A DNA stretch of 64,000 nucleotides from Qipengyuania flavescens (GTDB taxonomy: Bacteria; Pseudomonadota; Alphaproteobacteria; Sphingomonadales; Sphingomonadaceae): positions 62,001 through 126,000 of the forward strand of contig NZ_JARULD010000003.1 of the NCBI RefSeq assembly GCF_029688735.1, read 5' to 3'. The position numbers and the translations under genes were made by a program. This document shows, piece by piece, positions 62,281-64,000 of this stretch. Every line of letters begins with the position of its first letter. The stretch's first letter is position 1. The notes under the pieces were generated by a model, which had not been told where the DNA came from, ran no database searches, and was given only the letters and a program-made list of their open reading frames with translations.

Positions 62281-62648
62281 GGATGGAACCTTTCGAGGGA
62301 TTGAACATCAGCCAGCGATGCGTTCGCTGTATGTTCTTTCCTCTCCCCGGAGCCGGGCTGTAGGAAATCGGGAACTGGATTTTGGGGCTGCTGCCCAAGC
62401 AAAAAGCGACATCTGGAGGTGCGCAAGCTGGGATTCGCGCAGGTTGATCGCGGATCAGCGCCAACTGTGCCGCGTTTGGCGAGGAGCGTGCCGCCATATG
62501 CGCGAACACGACCGGAATTCGCGCGAATCGCCGAAGGAAGCCGATTCGGTGGCTCCTCTATGTTCTGTAATTGTTCTTTTCGTTTTCCTACAGGCTTCCT
62601 TCGCGGTTAGCCGGTGAGTCGATCACCTCCAGAGATAAGGATTCGTCG
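62281..62648. promoter_or_regulatory. 368-base tra control region with inverted repeats
   Basis: Lies between the pilin gene (minus) and the helix-turn-helix gene (plus). Inverted repeat GAACAT-N-CAGCGA / TTCGCTG-TA-TGTTC at 62303-62336; a related TATGTTCTGTAATTGTTCT at 62559-62577; palindrome TTCGCGCGAA at 62518-62527. Likely binding sites for the adjacent regulators and the divergent promoters. No gene seen inside. Confidence 0.55.
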
Positions 62649-63140
62649 ATGACCAACATGGCGCTCTTTGCCGAACAACAGGTTCGCGCCGACCTTGCCC
62701 GGCTGCTTTTGGCTGCCGTCGAAGCCAGCGGCCGTGCACGCTGCGACATCGCGCGCAACGCGCAGATCCATAAAGATGCCTTGCGCCGGGTCCTCGCCGG
62801 CGAACGCTCGGCCAGCCTCGGAGAAGCCTTGCGCATTCTTGCCGCGTGCGGCGTCGCGCCGCACGCACACCTGCTCCTGTTCCTCGTCAGCAGCGGCGAT
62901 CATGCGATTGCGTGGCTGCAATCGGACCTCGCGCAGTTCTTCGAGGACTTTTCCGGCGAACTGCCCTCGGCGCTCGAACGAGTCCTAGGCAACCAGGTTC
63001 ATGAGGTGAAGCCGCGTTGGGCCAAGGGCACGGCACACCGTGTCGCCCGCCTGCTTTCCGATCACATCGATGAGCTCGAACGTAAGGACGCGCTGCTTGG
63101 CGATGTCTTCGCCGGTGCCGAAAGAGGCCATCGTGGGTGA
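62649..63140 (+). CDS. Helix-turn-helix regulator next to the tra operon
   Basis: 163 residues from the ATG at 62649 (a longer frame reaches upstream from TTG but overlaps control DNA). N-terminal XRE-like helix-turn-helix: DIARNAQIHKDALRRVLAG (about 34-52) and SLGEALRILAACG. The C-terminal half is helical and acidic/basic mixed (DHIDELERKDALLGDVF). Probable repressor or activator of the divergent traA operon. Overlaps the AlpA-like gene by eight bases. Confidence 0.75.
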   Translation: MTNMALFAEQQVRADLARLLLAAVEASGRARCDIARNAQIHKDALRRVLAGERSASLGEALRILAACGVAPHAHLLLFLVSSGDHAIAWLQSDLAQFFEDFSGELPSALERVLGNQVHEVKPRWAKGTAHRVARLLSDHIDELERKDALLGDVFAGAERGHRG

Positions 63141-63348
63141 AGAGATCGACAAAGGAGCGACGGAGTCTCGCCGGGTGACGCGGCTTATTCGCTTGCCCGA
63201 AGTGCAGCACCGCGTCGGGCTTGGCCGTTCGACGATCTACCGTTGGATGAGCGAGGGCAAGTTTCCCAAACCCGTACAGCTCGGAGGCTATTCCGTGGCA
63301 TGGTCGGAAAGAGAAGTCGAAGCCTGGATTTCGGACCGCCTGAAGTGA
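63133..63348 (+). CDS. AlpA-family helix-turn-helix protein
   Basis: 71 residues from GTG with AAAGAGG 5 bases upstream. Sequence RLIRLPEVQHRVGLGRSTIY, RWMSEGKFPKPVQLG and SEREVEAWISDR is the standard AlpA/MerR-like small winged HTH of prophages and integrative elements (excision or regulatory factors). Coupled to the previous regulator. It could control excision or transfer of the element. Confidence 0.88.
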   Translation: MGEEIDKGATESRRVTRLIRLPEVQHRVGLGRSTIYRWMSEGKFPKPVQLGGYSVAWSEREVEAWISDRLK

Positions 63349-63524
63349 CCGCTTATTGGTCTGGAGCTGACTGGTTGGAGGCGGACGTGCCATCGACAGG
63401 GGCAGTCAAAGGCATCCTTTGCGCGGTCGCCGGATCGAAGCAGTCGGCCCGATACCCTCGAGTATTGGGAGCGCTCGTCGCTGCAAGAACCGAGCTGCTT
63501 TCGGAAGCCACCGGCGCCTATTAA
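63345..63524 (+). CDS. Possible 59-residue protein, unknown
   Basis: Frame starting at GTG inside the alpA stop codon, containing VPSTGAVKGILCAVAGSKQS and ending LLSEATGAY. The stop overlap suggests coupling, but the protein has no recognised family and the codon pattern is not decisive; it could be a fragment. Confidence 0.3.
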   Translation: MTAYWSGADWLEADVPSTGAVKGILCAVAGSKQSARYPRVLGALVAARTELLSEATGAY

Positions 63525-63557
63525 GGAACATACAATATTGAGTAGGTCGAGCCGATC

Positions 63558-63947
63558 ATGACAAAGTGCATCGAACAAGATTTCCCGTGTCAAAATCAAG
63601 AGTACGATGCGTTCGATCAAATAGCGCTCTTAGAACTAAGCCAGCCAATTTCTGCCCATGAGTTGGTGAACGAGAGCGCATTTTGTGCGGAACTGCCGGT
63701 CGACGACGAACTTCGTATTGGGAACATAACGTACAAGCTCTATCTTAAATTCCTCCGTGGTCAGACAGGCCTCTATCACCTGTGGGTAGACTATGACGCC
63801 TGCGACGACCATGGCAATTACACGATGTTATGCGTGTATGTCGGGAAAGGGTTTGCTGAGCTTCGCGTTGATAGCCACGTCAAAAAAATGGCCGAAGAAT
63901 GCCCAGCTATACGTGACATTCACCAGCATGGAGAATCGTCTCTCTAA
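63558..63947 (+). CDS. Hypothetical protein, AT-richer than its neighbours
   Basis: 129 residues, acidic, soluble; pieces such as SAHELVNESAFCAELPVDDE, YHLWVDYDACDDHG and LCVYVGKGFAEL. No family recognised. A weak ribosome site (GTAGG) precedes the ATG by about 13 bases. Its base composition is visibly lower in GC than the tra genes, suggesting a separate acquisition. It overlaps the start of the next, incomplete gene. Confidence 0.6.
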   Translation: MTKCIEQDFPCQNQEYDAFDQIALLELSQPISAHELVNESAFCAELPVDDELRIGNITYKLYLKFLRGQTGLYHLWVDYDACDDHGNYTMLCVYVGKGFAELRVDSHVKKMAEECPAIRDIHQHGESSL

Positions 63948-64000
63948 GTACTACGAGCAATTGTTTCTCGATGTGTACGATTTCGAATTAAACAACATTG
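63928..64000 (+). CDS. Start of an unknown gene cut by the window end
   Basis: ATG at 63928 (overlapping the previous gene by 20 bases) opens a frame MENRLSKYYEQLF that stays open to the last base, with VYDFELNNI at the end. Only 24 residues are visible; no family can be named. Likely co-transcribed with the preceding hypothetical gene. Confidence 0.45.
   Translation, partial: MENRLSKYYEQLFLDVYDFELNNI

Noticed and set aside
1..64000. tRNA, rRNA, transposase or integrase genes
   Set aside because: None found by reading both strands for their usual motifs; an element edge may lie outside the window.

Overview
The window is GC-rich, densely coding DNA, apart from a few AT-rich patches. Gene content, codon use and the family variants seen (short CDF transporters, Met-rich copper proteins, a compact F-type tra cluster) suggest an alphaproteobacterium, most likely of the order Sphingomonadales. 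That is an inference; no rRNA, tRNA, replication gene or other taxonomic marker is present. The presence of a conjugation cluster next to metal-resistance genes suggests a plasmid or an integrative conjugative element.

Layout. (1) 1-7069: a plus-strand metal operon with the end of a CzcA-type RND pump, a SpoIIAA-like protein, a short CDF protein, an unknown membrane protein, CzcD, an acetolactate-synthase-like ThDP enzyme and an aldehyde dehydrogenase. (2) 7207-10347: a MerR-family metal sensor (CadR/ZntR type) with a textbook operator, divergent from a second short CDF transporter, then a cytochrome c-FTR1 iron permease. (3) 10365-22435: a minus-strand copper operon, cusC-cusB-cusA-cusF-like-multicopper oxidase-copper ATPase-membrane protein, preceded by a Met-rich protein behind a CueR-type promoter; cueR itself is divergent at 22442. 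(4) 23459-28330: a Cys-rich CBS protein, a very large epimerase/membrane fusion, a 1-Cys peroxiredoxin and a MerT-like protein. (5) 28689-36829: minus-strand sulfur/redox and membrane genes (persulfide dioxygenase relic, MBL-rhodanese, NAD(P)-binding protein, DUF305 protein, channel, APC permease, AlbA-domain protein, DUF5676, DUF411, methyltransferase). (6) 36962-44063: a CnrYXH-like sigma/anti-sigma/sensor locus followed by copA, copB and accessory copper genes. (7) 44150-45950: a recombination scar joining a repeat, a fragment of BREX gene brxC and a truncated hipA with intact hipB. (8) 46301-62280: an F-type type IV secretion (conjugation) operon traA-L-E-K-B-dsbC-V-C-x-trbI-S26 peptidase-W-U-trbC-N-H-G on the minus strand, with two DNA-binding regulators and unknown genes to its right.

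The most interesting observation is regulatory. Six intergenic sites share the pattern GAGGGGTTG-like, 15 bases from the last conserved G to CGTA, each pointing at a copper or stress gene of regions 4-6, including the promoter of the CnrYXH-like locus itself. This looks like a complete extracytoplasmic-function sigma regulon, in which a CnrX-type periplasmic sensor (all five metal ligands conserved with the same spacing) controls a copper island. A second layer of CueR-type promoters covers the cus operon, cueR and the CBS/fusion genes. No relaxase, coupling protein, transposase or CRISPR array was seen.
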